DNA of 64,000 bases from Microbacterium maritypicum. GTDB lineage: Bacteria > Actinomycetota > Actinomycetes > Actinomycetales > Microbacteriaceae. The translations under genes and the position numbers were made by a program. The stretch lies in NCBI RefSeq assembly GCF_041529975.1, contig NZ_CP168030.1:62001-126000 (forward strand), written 5' to 3'. Position 1 is the stretch's first letter. Every line of letters begins with the position of its first letter. The notes beneath the pieces were generated by a model, which saw nothing but the letters and a program-made list of their open reading frames with translations, was not told the origin of the DNA and made no database searches. Positions 15,937 through 24,315 of the stretch are shown in pieces.

Positions 15937-17775
15937 TCAGAAGTTGTTGATCACGGAGGCGAAGACGAGGTCGATGCGCTCGGCGTCCGACGCGTCGAAC
16001 ATCTGGCCGCCGGTGGCATCGGCGATCCGCTGCAGCACCGAGGTGTCGGCGGCCGAGCTGTACGCGATGGGGAAGATCCGCACCGGGGCATCGGTTCCGC
16101 CCTCCTTCGTGCTCTTGCCGATCTTCGCGATCAGCGAGTCGAGGGATGTCGTCGAGTCGGTGTCCTCGCCGTCCGACAGCACCACGATCGCGTTGATCCG
16201 TCCGGGCTCGGCGCGCTCGCTCATGGCCTCGTACGCCGTGAGCACCGCGTCGTACAGCGGTGTGCCGTTGCGCTCGGCGTAGCGGAGGTCGTCGAGGGAG
16301 GAGTCGAGCTTCTCGCCGTCGGCGCCCAGCGGAGTGACCCCGCGGAGCACCTCGATGTTCTCGCCCTCGTCGGAGGAGACGCCGGTGGTGAACGCCCAGA
16401 CGCCGACCTCGTCGGTGGAACGGAAATGGTCGAGCGTCGTCTGGGCGCCCTGGATCGCCCCGTCGAGCCGGGAGCGGCCGTCGCCGATCGGCTCGTCCAT
16501 GGAGCCGGAGATGTCGATGAGCTCGAGCACCGATGAGGGCTTGCGAACCTGCGTCCACTGGTCGATCGCGGTGGAGATCACGTCGACCTCGGGCTTCGGC
16601 AGCGTCACGGCGGGCTGTGCGGGATCGACACCGAAGTTCGCGGTGAACAGGTCGCCCAGGGGGACCGATTCGTCGAGCGGACGGAAGCCGTACTCGGGAA
16701 GGATCGTCTGCGCGGCCTCGGTCTGCAGGAACGCGGCGAAGGCCTCACCCGCCGTGCGCTGCTCCGGCGTCACCCAGTCGGCACCGAGCACGGTGACGGG
16801 GTTGTCCGACCACATCGACCCGCCCGCGGGGTACACCGCGACCAGCTTGGTCTTCGGTGGGACCAGGGTCTCTCCCGGCTGCACGGTGTGCGAGTCGGGG
16901 TTGCCCTTGTTGTAGTTGAGCAGCGAGGTCTCCTCGAGCGCGACCGCCGAGACGTAGGCCGAACCGTTGGCGCCGTTCTGCGTCTCGTCGTACAGCGTCG
17001 ACAGCACGTTGCCCGTGGTGTCGCCGTAGTGGATCACGCACTCCTCGAACACGCGGGAGAAGTCGGCCGCGGCATCCACATCGGCCGAGGTCAGCCCCTC
17101 CGCCTTGCCGGACGCCTCGTACGACTGCATCAGGATGGTCGACAGCCCGGTGGTCGAGGTGTTCGGGTTCGTCTTCGAGATCTTGAAGGCGCCCCAGATG
17201 TCCTTGCCCACGCTCCCCCAGCCGTCGGGGTCCTGGCACAGGCCTTCGAGGTCGGTGATGCTGATCGGCTTGTCCGGCCACCCGAGCGCCTTGGCCATCG
17301 GCTCGGGCATACCGAAAACGACGGGGGTGCGGGTGAAGGATGCGGGTGTGCCGACGAGGTTCTGCGAGGCGGCCGCCGCGACGCGGTCGGTCCAGACGGT
17401 GGAGGCGGGCGACCACAGGGTGGGCCACAGTGCGCGGTCGTCGCTCGGCCAGTCCTCGCCGGATGTCAGGTAGCTGGCGGCGTTGCCGGACGAGACGTTC
17501 GTCGGCCGCACGGTGGCGCAGGTGTCGAGCGACTCGTGCTCCGGGGAGTCCTTGAACGCGGCCGCCAGCTCGTCGAGCATGTTGACCTTCTCCGACGAGG
17601 TCGCCACGGTGATGTGCGTGCAGCCGTCGTCGGGAAAGCCCTGGCTGCCGTCGGGGGCGGGCTCTTCTCCCCCACCCGTGCAGGCTGCCAGCACCAGTGC
17701 GACGATCGCCGCCGTGGCCAGGGCGGCAGGTGTGCGGCGGATGGTGGTCCTTCGTGCGGTGCGAGGCGCGCTCAT
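15937..17775 (-). CDS. Lipoprotein with solute-binding-like and vWA domains
   Basis: A 612-residue exported lipoprotein: basic N-terminus, hydrophobic helix and lipobox LAAC with the acylated Cys at about residue 32. Residues about 50-390 have the look of an extracellular solute-binding protein (ITVATSSEKVNMLDELAAAF, GEAFAAFLQTEAAQ). Residues about 415-612 are a von Willebrand A domain with the metal site DISGS. Similar chimeric proteins exist in actinobacteria without a known role. The ATG at 17775 is chosen because the signal peptide starts there. It is in an operon with the membrane protein downstream. Confidence 0.8.
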   Translation of the reverse strand: MSAPRTARRTTIRRTPAALATAAIVALVLAACTGGGEEPAPDGSQGFPDDGCTHITVATSSEKVNMLDELAAAFKDSPEHESLDTCATVRPTNVSSGNAASYLTSGEDWPSDDRALWPTLWSPASTVWTDRVAAAASQNLVGTPASFTRTPVVFGMPEPMAKALGWPDKPISITDLEGLCQDPDGWGSVGKDIWGAFKISKTNPNTSTTGLSTILMQSYEASGKAEGLTSADVDAAADFSRVFEECVIHYGDTTGNVLSTLYDETQNGANGSAYVSAVALEETSLLNYNKGNPDSHTVQPGETLVPPKTKLVAVYPAGGSMWSDNPVTVLGADWVTPEQRTAGEAFAAFLQTEAAQTILPEYGFRPLDESVPLGDLFTANFGVDPAQPAVTLPKPEVDVISTAIDQWTQVRKPSSVLELIDISGSMDEPIGDGRSRLDGAIQGAQTTLDHFRSTDEVGVWAFTTGVSSDEGENIEVLRGVTPLGADGEKLDSSLDDLRYAERNGTPLYDAVLTAYEAMSERAEPGRINAIVVLSDGEDTDSTTSLDSLIAKIGKSTKEGGTDAPVRIFPIAYSSAADTSVLQRIADATGGQMFDASDAERIDLVFASVINNF

Positions 17776-17807
17776 GCGCCAAGGGTACCGATGTATCGGG
17801 CTCCCGA

Positions 17808-18632
17808 TCACGCGGTTCCGGCGCGCATGAACTCCTCGGCCGCCTGCACCTGCGCCGCGCTCGGACGGATTCCGGTGTAGAGCACGAACTGCTCGAGCGC
17901 CTGCAGGGTCGCGACTTCGGCACCGGTGATCAGGGTCTTGCCGGCGGCGCGACCCGCGATGATCAGGGGTGTCTCCGCGGGCAGCGCGACGACGTCGAAG
18001 ACGACGGATGCCGCAGCGATCGCCGCCTCCGAGAACGACAGGGCGTGCTCCTCCGAACCGCCGGCCATGCCGATCGGGGTGACGTTGACGAGGATGTCCG
18101 CCGTCGAATCGGACGCGTCCGCTCGCCAGTGGAATCCATACAGGTCGGACAGCGCGCGCCCGTTCGATTCGTTCCGAGCGACGATGGTGACATTCGCGAA
18201 GCCGGCGTCGCGGAAGGCGGCTGCGGTCGCCTTGGCCATGCCGCCCGAGCCCCGCAGCAACACGGAGGCAGCAGGATCCAGCTCGTTGCGCGCGATCAGC
18301 TGCGCGATCGCGGAGTAGTCGGTGTTGTACGCCGTGAGCACGCCCGCATCGTTCACGATCGTGTTGACCGAATCGATCGCGGTCGCCGAGGGGTCCATCC
18401 GGTCGACCAGCGCGATCACGTCTTCTTTGTACGGCATGGAGATCGCGCAGCCGCGGATGCCGAGTCCGCGCACGCCGGCGATGGCCTGGGCGAGGTCGAT
18501 CGGAGCGAAGGCCTTGTAGATCCAGTTGAGTCCGAGCGCCTCGTAGAGGTGGTTGTGGAAGCGCGTCCCGTTGTTGCTCGGCCGCGCCGACAGCGAGATG
18601 CAGAGCGTCATGTCCTTGTTGAGCAGCGTCAC
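17808..18632 (-). CDS. Shikimate dehydrogenase-like enzyme
   Basis: A 274-residue AroE-family protein: substrate domain (LCISLSARPSNNGTRFHN, SMPYKEDVIALVD with the catalytic Lys), then a Rossmann domain with RGSGGMAKAT in place of the usual GAGGA. NPIG-like VTPIGM is present. The SLS substrate motif and the SMPYKE variant suggest a divergent AroE paralogue (quinate/shikimate or aminoshikimate type) rather than the biosynthetic enzyme. GTG start, because the region from LLNKD on is family-like; no good ribosome-binding site. It is 32 bp from the lipoprotein gene. Confidence 0.8.
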   Translation of the reverse strand: MTLLNKDMTLCISLSARPSNNGTRFHNHLYEALGLNWIYKAFAPIDLAQAIAGVRGLGIRGCAISMPYKEDVIALVDRMDPSATAIDSVNTIVNDAGVLTAYNTDYSAIAQLIARNELDPAASVLLRGSGGMAKATAAAFRDAGFANVTIVARNESNGRALSDLYGFHWRADASDSTADILVNVTPIGMAGGSEEHALSFSEAAIAAASVVFDVVALPAETPLIIAGRAAGKTLITGAEVATLQALEQFVLYTGIRPSAAQVQAAEEFMRAGTA

Positions 18633-19201
18633 CGCATCAGGCTACCTCCGCGTCGTCTCGGCGCCGGGCGAGCGGCGGCTGACCTCGGTCGATCTCACCA
18701 GGACGAGGTCCGTGACGAGACGGTGCGTCCTCCCCTATGGTGAAAGTGCATGCACACGGGGATTGATCGTCTTCGTCTCTCCCCAGGAGACGAACGGCCC
18801 ACCCCAGGGGCAAGACGATCCGTGCATGCGATTGGGCCCCCTCGAGTGGTTCAGTCCCCAATGGACCGCTCGAGGGGGTCGCTATCGCCCTCCGCGCACT
18901 GATTTTCGGATTTGTCCCCCAAAAGGGGGACAAGCGCTCCGAAAAGGAGTTAGGCTGTTCTTGACGCACCCTCCGGTCGTCTTCGGCCCTCATCGCTCCC
19001 CCCGCGGTGAGGGCCACACCATTTTCTGGGCGTCGTGCGTTCGCGCGCCCCGGGAATCCGCCGGATGACGGCCGTGTGCCGCTCGTGCAACATTTGGATT
19101 ACCTTCTTGCAGCGGCTATTCCGCTCGGGGGCTCCTCCACTAGCGTTAGCGATGTCGGGGCACCCCTGCGTCGGCTTCTTCATCAGCAGAACAGGCAGTA
19201 C
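18633..19201. other. 569-bp gene-free divergent region
   Basis: No coding frame here looks real. It contains nested inverted repeats from 18746 to 18945 (separate entry) and the upstream region of the cold-shock gene from about 18950. The last 150 bp have lower GC than the surroundings. A -35-like TTGACG at 18959 has no convincing -10. Confidence 0.6.
18746..18945. ncRNA. Candidate structured small RNA
   Basis: Four perfect stems fall within 200 bp: GATCGTCTT (18765-18773) with AAGACGATC (18812-18820); TTCGTCTC (18772-18779) with GAGACGAA (18787-18794); CCCCCTCGAG (18837-18846) with CTCGAGGGGG (18869-18878); and TTTTCGGA plus TTGTCCCCC (18903-18920) with GGGGGACAA plus TCCGAAAA (18925-18945). 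GCATGCAC/GTGCATGC brackets the first two. Two loops expose TCCCCA. The density of exact pairing in a non-coding region suggests an RNA; strand and ends are not known, and the region could be a long leader or nested terminators. Confidence 0.4.
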
Positions 19202-19408
19202 ATGAGCACCCAGGGCACGGTCAAGTGGTTCAACTCGGAGAAGGGCTTCGGCTTCATCTCCCCCGACGACGGAGGCGCTGACGTCTTCGCGCACTACTCC
19301 GCCATCCAGTCATCCGGCTACCGGTCTCTCGAAGAGAACCAGCGAGTCGAGTTCGATGTGGCACAGGGTCCGAAGGGCCTGCAGGCAGAGAACATCCGCC
19401 CCGTCTGA
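19202..19408 (+). CDS. Cold-shock protein, CspA family
   Basis: A 68-residue single cold-shock domain that binds single-stranded RNA and DNA. RNP1 is KGFGFI and RNP2 is VFAHY; the first strand [15 protein letters not shown] is canonical. The weak ribosome-binding site (CAGG at about 9 nt) and a possibly long upstream region fit the post-transcriptional control known for csp genes. A large hairpin follows the stop. Confidence 0.95.
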   Translation: MSTQGTVKWFNSEKGFGFISPDDGGADVFAHYSAIQSSGYRSLEENQRVEFDVAQGPKGLQAENIRPV

Positions 19409-19426
19409 GACGGGCCGGGAACACGT

Positions 19427-19470
19427 ACTCCCCGACCGGAGCGCCATGATGGCGTCATCCGGCGGGGAGT
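19427..19470 (+). terminator. Terminator of the cold-shock gene
   Basis: ACTCCCCG (19427-19434) pairs with CGGGGAGT (19463-19470), extended inside by CCGGA/TCCGG and an inner CGCCA/TGGCG stem. It is followed by TCTGTGCTTCT, modestly U-rich. Confidence 0.7.
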
Positions 19471-19545
19471 TCTGTGCTTCTGATGGGTCGCTCCGATGTG
19501 CCGGCACGGCAACCGCCGGATGCGCGCGGGTCGCCGGTGCCGGCG

Positions 19546-20211
19546 TCAGTCGATCAGGAGAGCGCGCAGCTCGGCCACGCTCGTCACACAGAACTCGGCC
19601 TCGTCGCCCTCGTGTGCGTCGCTGAATCCCCACCCGACGAAGATCACGGGGACGCCGTTGGCCTTGCCGCCATCGACATCGTGGTGCCGGTCGCCGATGA
19701 GCACCGGTCGTGACGTGTCGGCACGGAGCTCGCGGAGCCGGCGCAGCGCCTCGGCGACGATGTCGGTCTTCGAGGCGAGCGTCGCCTCATCGGGTGTGGC
19801 GCCGACGGTCGTCAGGAACGACGGGCGGAGGCCGAAGTGGTCGACGAGTGCGTCGACCTGGTGCTCCGGCTTCGAGCTGGCCGTCGCCTGCGGGATGCCC
19901 GCCGCCGCCAGTTCGTGGATGAGGTCCGTGACGCCGGGGTACGTGGCCACATCGGTGGTGTAGCCGTCGGCTTTGCCGAGCGTGCGATAGAACGTGACCG
20001 CCTCGCGGGACTCCTCGGGGGTCATGCCCGCCTGGTCCTGGAACGACTGGAACATGGGTGGCCCGATCCAGTGCACCAGTTCCTCACGCGTCGGCGCCGG
20101 CCGGCCGAAATGGGTGAGGGCGACGTTCAGCCGGCGGAGGATGCCGACGGACGCATCGATGATCGTGCCGTCGACGTCCCACAGCACGCAGGAATAGGGG
20201 GAGTGGGGCAT
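19546..20211 (-). CDS. HAD-family hydrolase, phosphoglycolate phosphatase-like
   Basis: A 221-residue haloacid-dehalogenase phosphatase. Motif I DVDGT (residues 12-16, nucleophile Asp12), motif II Ser in ATASSKP, motif III Lys (LASKTD) and motif IV GDRHHDVDGG are all present, and residues 20-90 form a helical cap. Closest in style to Gph/PgmB-type enzymes, but the substrate is not predictable. It converges with the cold-shock gene. Confidence 0.85.
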   Translation of the reverse strand: MPHSPYSCVLWDVDGTIIDASVGILRRLNVALTHFGRPAPTREELVHWIGPPMFQSFQDQAGMTPEESREAVTFYRTLGKADGYTTDVATYPGVTDLIHELAAAGIPQATASSKPEHQVDALVDHFGLRPSFLTTVGATPDEATLASKTDIVAEALRRLRELRADTSRPVLIGDRHHDVDGGKANGVPVIFVGWGFSDAHEGDEAEFCVTSVAELRALLID

Positions 20212-20283
20212 GCCTCCAGCCTATGGGCCCGGCGGCGAGGGCCATTCCTCCTGCACAGCTGTGCTCCGAAAAAGCTTGTTCAC

Positions 20284-20318
20284 ACCTTATGTGAGAGCGC
20301 AATGTCCTCATATAAGGT
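20284..20318. promoter_or_regulatory. Imperfect 12-bp inverted repeat upstream of the coiled-coil gene
   Basis: ACCTTATGTGAG (20284-20295) and CTCATATAAGGT (20307-20318) match at 11 of 12 positions around an 11-bp spacer, in a local AT-rich patch between the HAD gene and the coiled-coil gene. Likely an operator, or a promoter for one of the divergent genes. Confidence 0.45.
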
Positions 20319-20354
20319 CGTGACAAGAGCGGAGTTGCAGGTCAGAATGGGGGA

Positions 20355-20687
20355 ATGTACGTGTCGGTGGAAGTCATCACGATGCTGGCGACAGCAGCGG
20401 CGACTCTGGTCGCGATCGTCAGCGGGTTCGGCTGGATGATCACTCGGATGGACGCGCGCTTCGAAGCGCAGGATGTGAAGCTCGAACTGCGGTTCGATCG
20501 CATCGACCGCCGCTTCGAACGGGTCGATGAACGGTTCGAGCGGATCGATGAACGGTTCGAGCGGATCGATGAACGGTTCGACCGGGTCGATCAGCGGCTC
20601 CGTCTTGTCGAGCTCGAGATGACCGAGGTGAAGATCGCGGTCGCTCGGCTCGAGGGACCGACGCCGCGCCTGATGGCGGCTCGCTGA
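20355..20687 (+). CDS. Small membrane-anchored coiled-coil protein
   Basis: A 110-residue protein: an N-terminal membrane segment (residues 6-28) followed by a long heptad-repeat helix in which units of R-F-E-R-I-D-E recur. At the DNA level this is five 21-bp units from 20490 to 20594, two of them identical. GGGG precedes the ATG. The form (one membrane anchor plus a short coiled coil) recalls phage XhlA-like and DUF1640-like proteins, but no family is certain. The function is unknown. Confidence 0.65.
   Translation: MYVSVEVITMLATAAATLVAIVSGFGWMITRMDARFEAQDVKLELRFDRIDRRFERVDERFERIDERFERIDERFDRVDQRLRLVELEMTEVKIAVARLEGPTPRLMAAR
20490..20594 (+). repeat. Five 21-bp tandem repeats encoding heptads
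   Basis: Unit CGGTTCGAGCGGATCGATGA plus A, starting at 20490, 20511, 20532, 20553 and 20574. Units three and four are identical; the others differ by a few bases. In frame, each unit adds one heptad, so copy number could change without a frameshift. Confidence 0.85.
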
Positions 20688-20714
20688 TCCGTGCGGGGGT
20701 CAGACGGCAGAGGC

Positions 20715-21410
20715 TCAGAACAGGCGGGGGATGCCCGACTCGATGCCCTTCATGTCGTCGTAGTCGAGCACCAGGCAGCGGATGCCGCGGTCCTCGGCGA
20801 GCACACGGGCCTGGGGCTTGATCTCCTGTGCCGCGAAGACGCCCTGCACGGGGGAGAGGTGCGGGTCGCGGCCGAGAAGCTCGAGGTAGCGGGTCAGCTG
20901 CTCGACGCCGTCGATGTCGCCGCGGCGCTTGATCTCCACCGCGATCGCGGCGCCGTCGGCATCGCGCACCAGCAGGTCGACCGGGCCGATGGCCGTCGGA
21001 TACTCGCGGCGCACGAGGGTCGCGCCCTCGGAGATGCGCTCCACCTGCTCGGCGAGCAGCCGCTGCAGGTCGGCCTCGACGCCGTCCTTCTGGAGTCCCG
21101 GATCGAGGCCCAACTCGTGGGAGGTGTCGTGGATGATCTCGTAGATCTGCACCCGCAGCGCATCGCCCGTCTTCTTGTGGGTGACGCGCCAGACCTCGAC
21201 GACGCCGGCGCTCGCCTCCTCCTCGCCCGGTTCCTCGCTCGACAGCGAGCACGGCGGGCTCATCCAGTTCAGCGGCTTGTAGCTGCCGCCGTCGGAGTGC
21301 ACGAGCAGACTCCCGTCTCCCTTGTGCACGAGCAGACGCGTGGCGAGCGGGAGATGGGCATTGAGCCGACCGGTGTAGTCGACCGAGCAGCGGGCGATGA
21401 CGAGACGCAC
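20715..21410 (-). CDS. nucS: Mismatch-specific endonuclease NucS (EndoMS)
   Basis: A 231-residue NucS protein. Residues 1-110 form the N-terminal DNA-binding/dimer domain ([16 protein letters not shown]). Residues 120-231 hold the PD-(D/E)XK nuclease core ([23 protein letters not shown]), with Asp, Glu and Lys in place. NucS cuts both strands at G-T, G-G and T-T mismatches and replaces MutS/MutL in most actinobacteria, working with the sliding clamp. The C-terminal GIPRLF resembles the clamp-binding tail. Confidence 0.95.
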   Translation of the reverse strand: MRLVIARCSVDYTGRLNAHLPLATRLLVHKGDGSLLVHSDGGSYKPLNWMSPPCSLSSEEPGEEEASAGVVEVWRVTHKKTGDALRVQIYEIIHDTSHELGLDPGLQKDGVEADLQRLLAEQVERISEGATLVRREYPTAIGPVDLLVRDADGAAIAVEIKRRGDIDGVEQLTRYLELLGRDPHLSPVQGVFAAQEIKPQARVLAEDRGIRCLVLDYDDMKGIESGIPRLF

Positions 21411-21466
21411 CCGTCGAGCCTACTTCGTCGAAGTCCTTCTGGTCGCCGCGTCGGGCTGCGTGGCGA

Positions 21467-22354
21467 TCAGTTGCCGAGAAAGCCGCCGAGTGCGTCGAAG
21501 AGTCCGAGTTCGGTGGCCGCGGAGCGGGCGATGAGGAACCCGATGATGCCGATGATCCAGGCGGTGTTCTCCGCGCCGGTGCGCTCCATCCACGCCGCGA
21601 AGCGCTCCAGCGGGCGCTGAACGAGGGGAGCGGCGACGATGCGCAGGACGAGCAGGACGATCGCCGGCAGGATCATCAGGGCGCAGTAGCCCGCGAGTGC
21701 GAGCACACGCAGCGGGGTGTCGACGGCGGCATCCGCGAGCATCGTCATCGCGACGATGTACGGGAGCATCGTGGCGACTTCCACCACCCCGGCGGCGATC
21801 GCGACGGCCATGACGGCGGTGCCACGGGTACGCGGATCGAGCAGGCGCTCACGCCAGCGTGTTATGCGGCCGGGGCGGACGGTCGCTGTTCCGGCCTGAT
21901 CCGCAGCGGGCGACGCCGGGAGCGGAGTCGCCGATACCGGAGCAGGGGCATCGCGCACGGGCATCCCCGTCCACGGGGAGACCTGCGCCGGCGCGACGGC
22001 CGGACTCGCGGGGACAGCGGAGGCACCTTTCGGTTGCGTGTCACCCGTCGGCATCACGAACGCGGTGATCAGGAGCGCGGCTCCGACGAGGAGGCGGACG
22101 ACCAGGCCGGTCGGTGACGCGAGGAAGTCCGACGCGACATCGACGAGGTTCACCAGCCCCCACAGGAAGAGGAGGCCGACGGCGAGGTAGAAGGCCGCGA
22201 TCGTCACGAGGTAGAGGAGGATGCGTCCGGCGCGCACCCGCCCGGGGTGCAGCAGGAGGAAAACCGGGATGAGGAGTGTGCCGACGCTGAGCCCGTCGAT
22301 CAGCGCCAGCAGCGCGAGGGAGAGGGGGAGCGGGAGCCCGCCGAAGAGTTCCAT
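21467..22354 (-). CDS. GAP-family membrane protein
   Basis: A 295-residue membrane protein in two halves: about three hydrophobic segments (1-100), a Pro/Ala-rich linker (about 100-150), then three or more segments. The layout resembles the GAP/Sap family, linked in mycobacteria to glycopeptidolipid export, and the cytochrome-biogenesis-like LysE fold. The role here is unknown. The upstream gene is a divergent sensor kinase. Confidence 0.65.
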   Translation of the reverse strand: MELFGGLPLPLSLALLALIDGLSVGTLLIPVFLLLHPGRVRAGRILLYLVTIAAFYLAVGLLFLWGLVNLVDVASDFLASPTGLVVRLLVGAALLITAFVMPTGDTQPKGASAVPASPAVAPAQVSPWTGMPVRDAPAPVSATPLPASPAADQAGTATVRPGRITRWRERLLDPRTRGTAVMAVAIAAGVVEVATMLPYIVAMTMLADAAVDTPLRVLALAGYCALMILPAIVLLVLRIVAAPLVQRPLERFAAWMERTGAENTAWIIGIIGFLIARSAATELGLFDALGGFLGN

Positions 22355-22470
22355 GGCTCCACTGTCGCCGGGGCGGGGGCGGCGGCGGATCGGGCGAAAG
22401 TACCCTTCGTCGTGCGCTCCTCATCCCTTCGACGGATGCGACCCCAGCCGTGCCGTGGTTGCATGAGGTC

Positions 22471-23667
22471 ATGCACGAGCAGGTCGACGGCGGCATCGGT
22501 GCCTGGTATCGCCGGCACCGCGGGTGGGCGGACCCCGCCGGGATGGCGCTCCTCGCCGTCGTGATGGCCGCGCTCGGATTCCGCGGTGTCTGGGGCTCGT
22601 TCTCCCTCCTGTCGGGGCCGGTGTCGCCGTGGTGGGCGCTCGCCTTCGCGCTTCCGGCCTGTGCGCTCGCGCTCGTCAAGCGACGCCTGCCGATGACCGT
22701 GCTCGGCATCGTGACGATCCTCTTCGTCGCCGACCTCCTCACGGTCGGCGGCATCGGGACGCTCTTCGTGCTGCTCGACGTGCTGTGGACCGCGGTGTTC
22801 CTCGCCGGCCCACGACGTCGTCGCACTCTGCTGGTGCTCCTCAGTGCCTCGACGGTCATCCTCTTCATCGTCGCCTGGCTCTTCACCGACATGCCCTTCG
22901 CCGTCGCCTTCCTCATCGGGGTGCAGTTCGGCGCGATCTTCGGCACGGACTACTGGTGGGCGGTCGCCGTCTCCCAGGCGCACGAGCTGGCCGAGCTGCA
23001 CCGTCAGCGCGCGGAGGACGCCGCGGCTGTCGCCGAGCGCGACCGCGCCGAGGCCGTGCAGCGCGAGCGCGAGGCGATGGCGCGCGAGCTGCACGACGTG
23101 GTGGCCGGTCATGTGATGGCGATGGCGATCCGAGCGGAGGCTGCTCTCTCCACGACGCCCGACCAGACGAAGGACCGCGAAGCGCTCCAGGCCGTGCGCG
23201 ATGCGGGCCTGGATGCGCATGGAGCCCTGCGGTCGATGATCTCGGTGCTCCGCCGCGGCGACGGCGCCCTCGTGGCCACACCGCGCTGGGCCGATCTCGA
23301 CGGCATCGTGCGCGATGCCGAGCGTGCGGGGCTCGTCGTCGGCTTCGACGCCCCGGACGTGCCGGAGCTCGGAGCCGCCGCAGAACAGGCCGTGGTCCGC
23401 ATCGTGCGGGAAGCCCTGACGAACTGCATCCGGCACGCGGGCGGCGCCGAGGTCGACATCGAGATCGTGGAGAGGAACGCCGAGGTCCAGGTGCGCGTTC
23501 GGTCCCGTGGAGGTGTGGCCAGCGCCGCGGCCGCGCACGGAGGCGAAGGCTGGGGCCTGCAGATGCTGCGGGAGCGCGTGGGAGCGCTCGGCGGATTCTT
23601 CACGGCGGGCCCCGCCCCGGACGGATGGTCGGTCGAGGGCCGGCTTCCGCTCGAGGTGCGGGTATGA
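22471..23667 (+). CDS. Sensor histidine kinase
   Basis: A 398-residue NarL-class histidine kinase: four or five membrane segments (residues 20-150), a coiled coil (AEDAAAVAERDRAEAVQRE), the HisKA_3 box MARELHDVVAGHV with phospho-acceptor His near residue 208, and an HATPase_c domain (VVRIVREALTNCIRHAGG, GEGWGLQMLRERV). It signals to the response regulator encoded next, overlapping by four bases. A GTG seven codons upstream is an alternative start; ribosome-binding sites are weak for both. Confidence 0.9.
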   Translation: MHEQVDGGIGAWYRRHRGWADPAGMALLAVVMAALGFRGVWGSFSLLSGPVSPWWALAFALPACALALVKRRLPMTVLGIVTILFVADLLTVGGIGTLFVLLDVLWTAVFLAGPRRRRTLLVLLSASTVILFIVAWLFTDMPFAVAFLIGVQFGAIFGTDYWWAVAVSQAHELAELHRQRAEDAAAVAERDRAEAVQREREAMARELHDVVAGHVMAMAIRAEAALSTTPDQTKDREALQAVRDAGLDAHGALRSMISVLRRGDGALVATPRWADLDGIVRDAERAGLVVGFDAPDVPELGAAAEQAVVRIVREALTNCIRHAGGAEVDIEIVERNAEVQVRVRSRGGVASAAAAHGGEGWGLQMLRERVGALGGFFTAGPAPDGWSVEGRLPLEVRV

Positions 23668-24311
23668 GCGCGCCGACCGTGCTGCTCGCCGACGATCACG
23701 GCGCCATCAGGGCGGGGTTGCGAATCATGCTCGAGGCGCACGGGATCACCGTGGTCGGCGAGGCGGCGGACGGCGACATCGCCGTGCGCAACGCGGCCGC
23801 GCTGCGCCCCGACGTGGTGCTCATGGATCTGCGGATGCCCGGCAGAGACGGCGTGTCCGCCACCCGGGAGATCGTCGCGCGCGGACTCGGCGACGTGCTC
23901 GTGCTGACCAGCTTCGATGAGGATGAGCTCGTCCTCGGGGCGATACGCGCGGGTGCGGTCGGCTTCCTCCTCAAGACGGTCGATGCGCCCGCGCTCGTGC
24001 AGGCGGTGCGCTCCGTCGCTGCCGGAGAGGGCGCGCTCGACCCTCGGGTGACGCGTCGCGCGCTGGCCGCAGTGGTCCAGGGCGTGGCGGCGCCGTCACC
24101 GGCAGCGAGTACGGCGGAGCGGACCGATCTGACCGTTCGGGAACGGGAGGTCCTCGACGGCATCCTGCAGGGGTGGTCGAATGCGCAGCTCGCGGCACGG
24201 CTGCGCATCTCGGTGCCCACGGTGAAGACGCACGTGTCGAACGTGCTGACCAAGCTCGGCGCGCGCAGCCGCTCGCACGCGGCAGCGATCGTGCGAAGCC
24301 GCGAGGGCTGA
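23664..24311 (+). CDS. LuxR/NarL-type response regulator
   Basis: A 215-residue response regulator. The receiver domain has the acidic pair ADD at residues 9-11, phospho-acceptor Asp55 (VVLMDLRMPG), Thr in LVLTSF and Lys in LLKTVD. The C-terminal LuxR HTH (LTVREREVLDGILQGWSN, VSNVLTKLGARSR) binds DNA. The ATG overlaps the kinase stop (ATGA). The target genes are unknown. Confidence 0.95.
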   Translation: MSAPTVLLADDHGAIRAGLRIMLEAHGITVVGEAADGDIAVRNAAALRPDVVLMDLRMPGRDGVSATREIVARGLGDVLVLTSFDEDELVLGAIRAGAVGFLLKTVDAPALVQAVRSVAAGEGALDPRVTRRALAAVVQGVAAPSPAASTAERTDLTVREREVLDGILQGWSNAQLAARLRISVPTVKTHVSNVLTKLGARSRSHAAAIVRSREG

Positions 24312-24315
24312 GCGC

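Noticed and set aside
18746..18945. Structured region considered as SRP RNA, tmRNA, RNase P RNA or 6S RNA
   Set aside because: None of the conserved sequence blocks of these RNAs could be found; only a loose resemblance to C-rich-loop RNAs remains.
20490..20594. Tandem repeats considered as a CRISPR array
   Set aside because: The units are adjoining, in frame and without spacers, and they encode a coiled coil; no cas genes are present.
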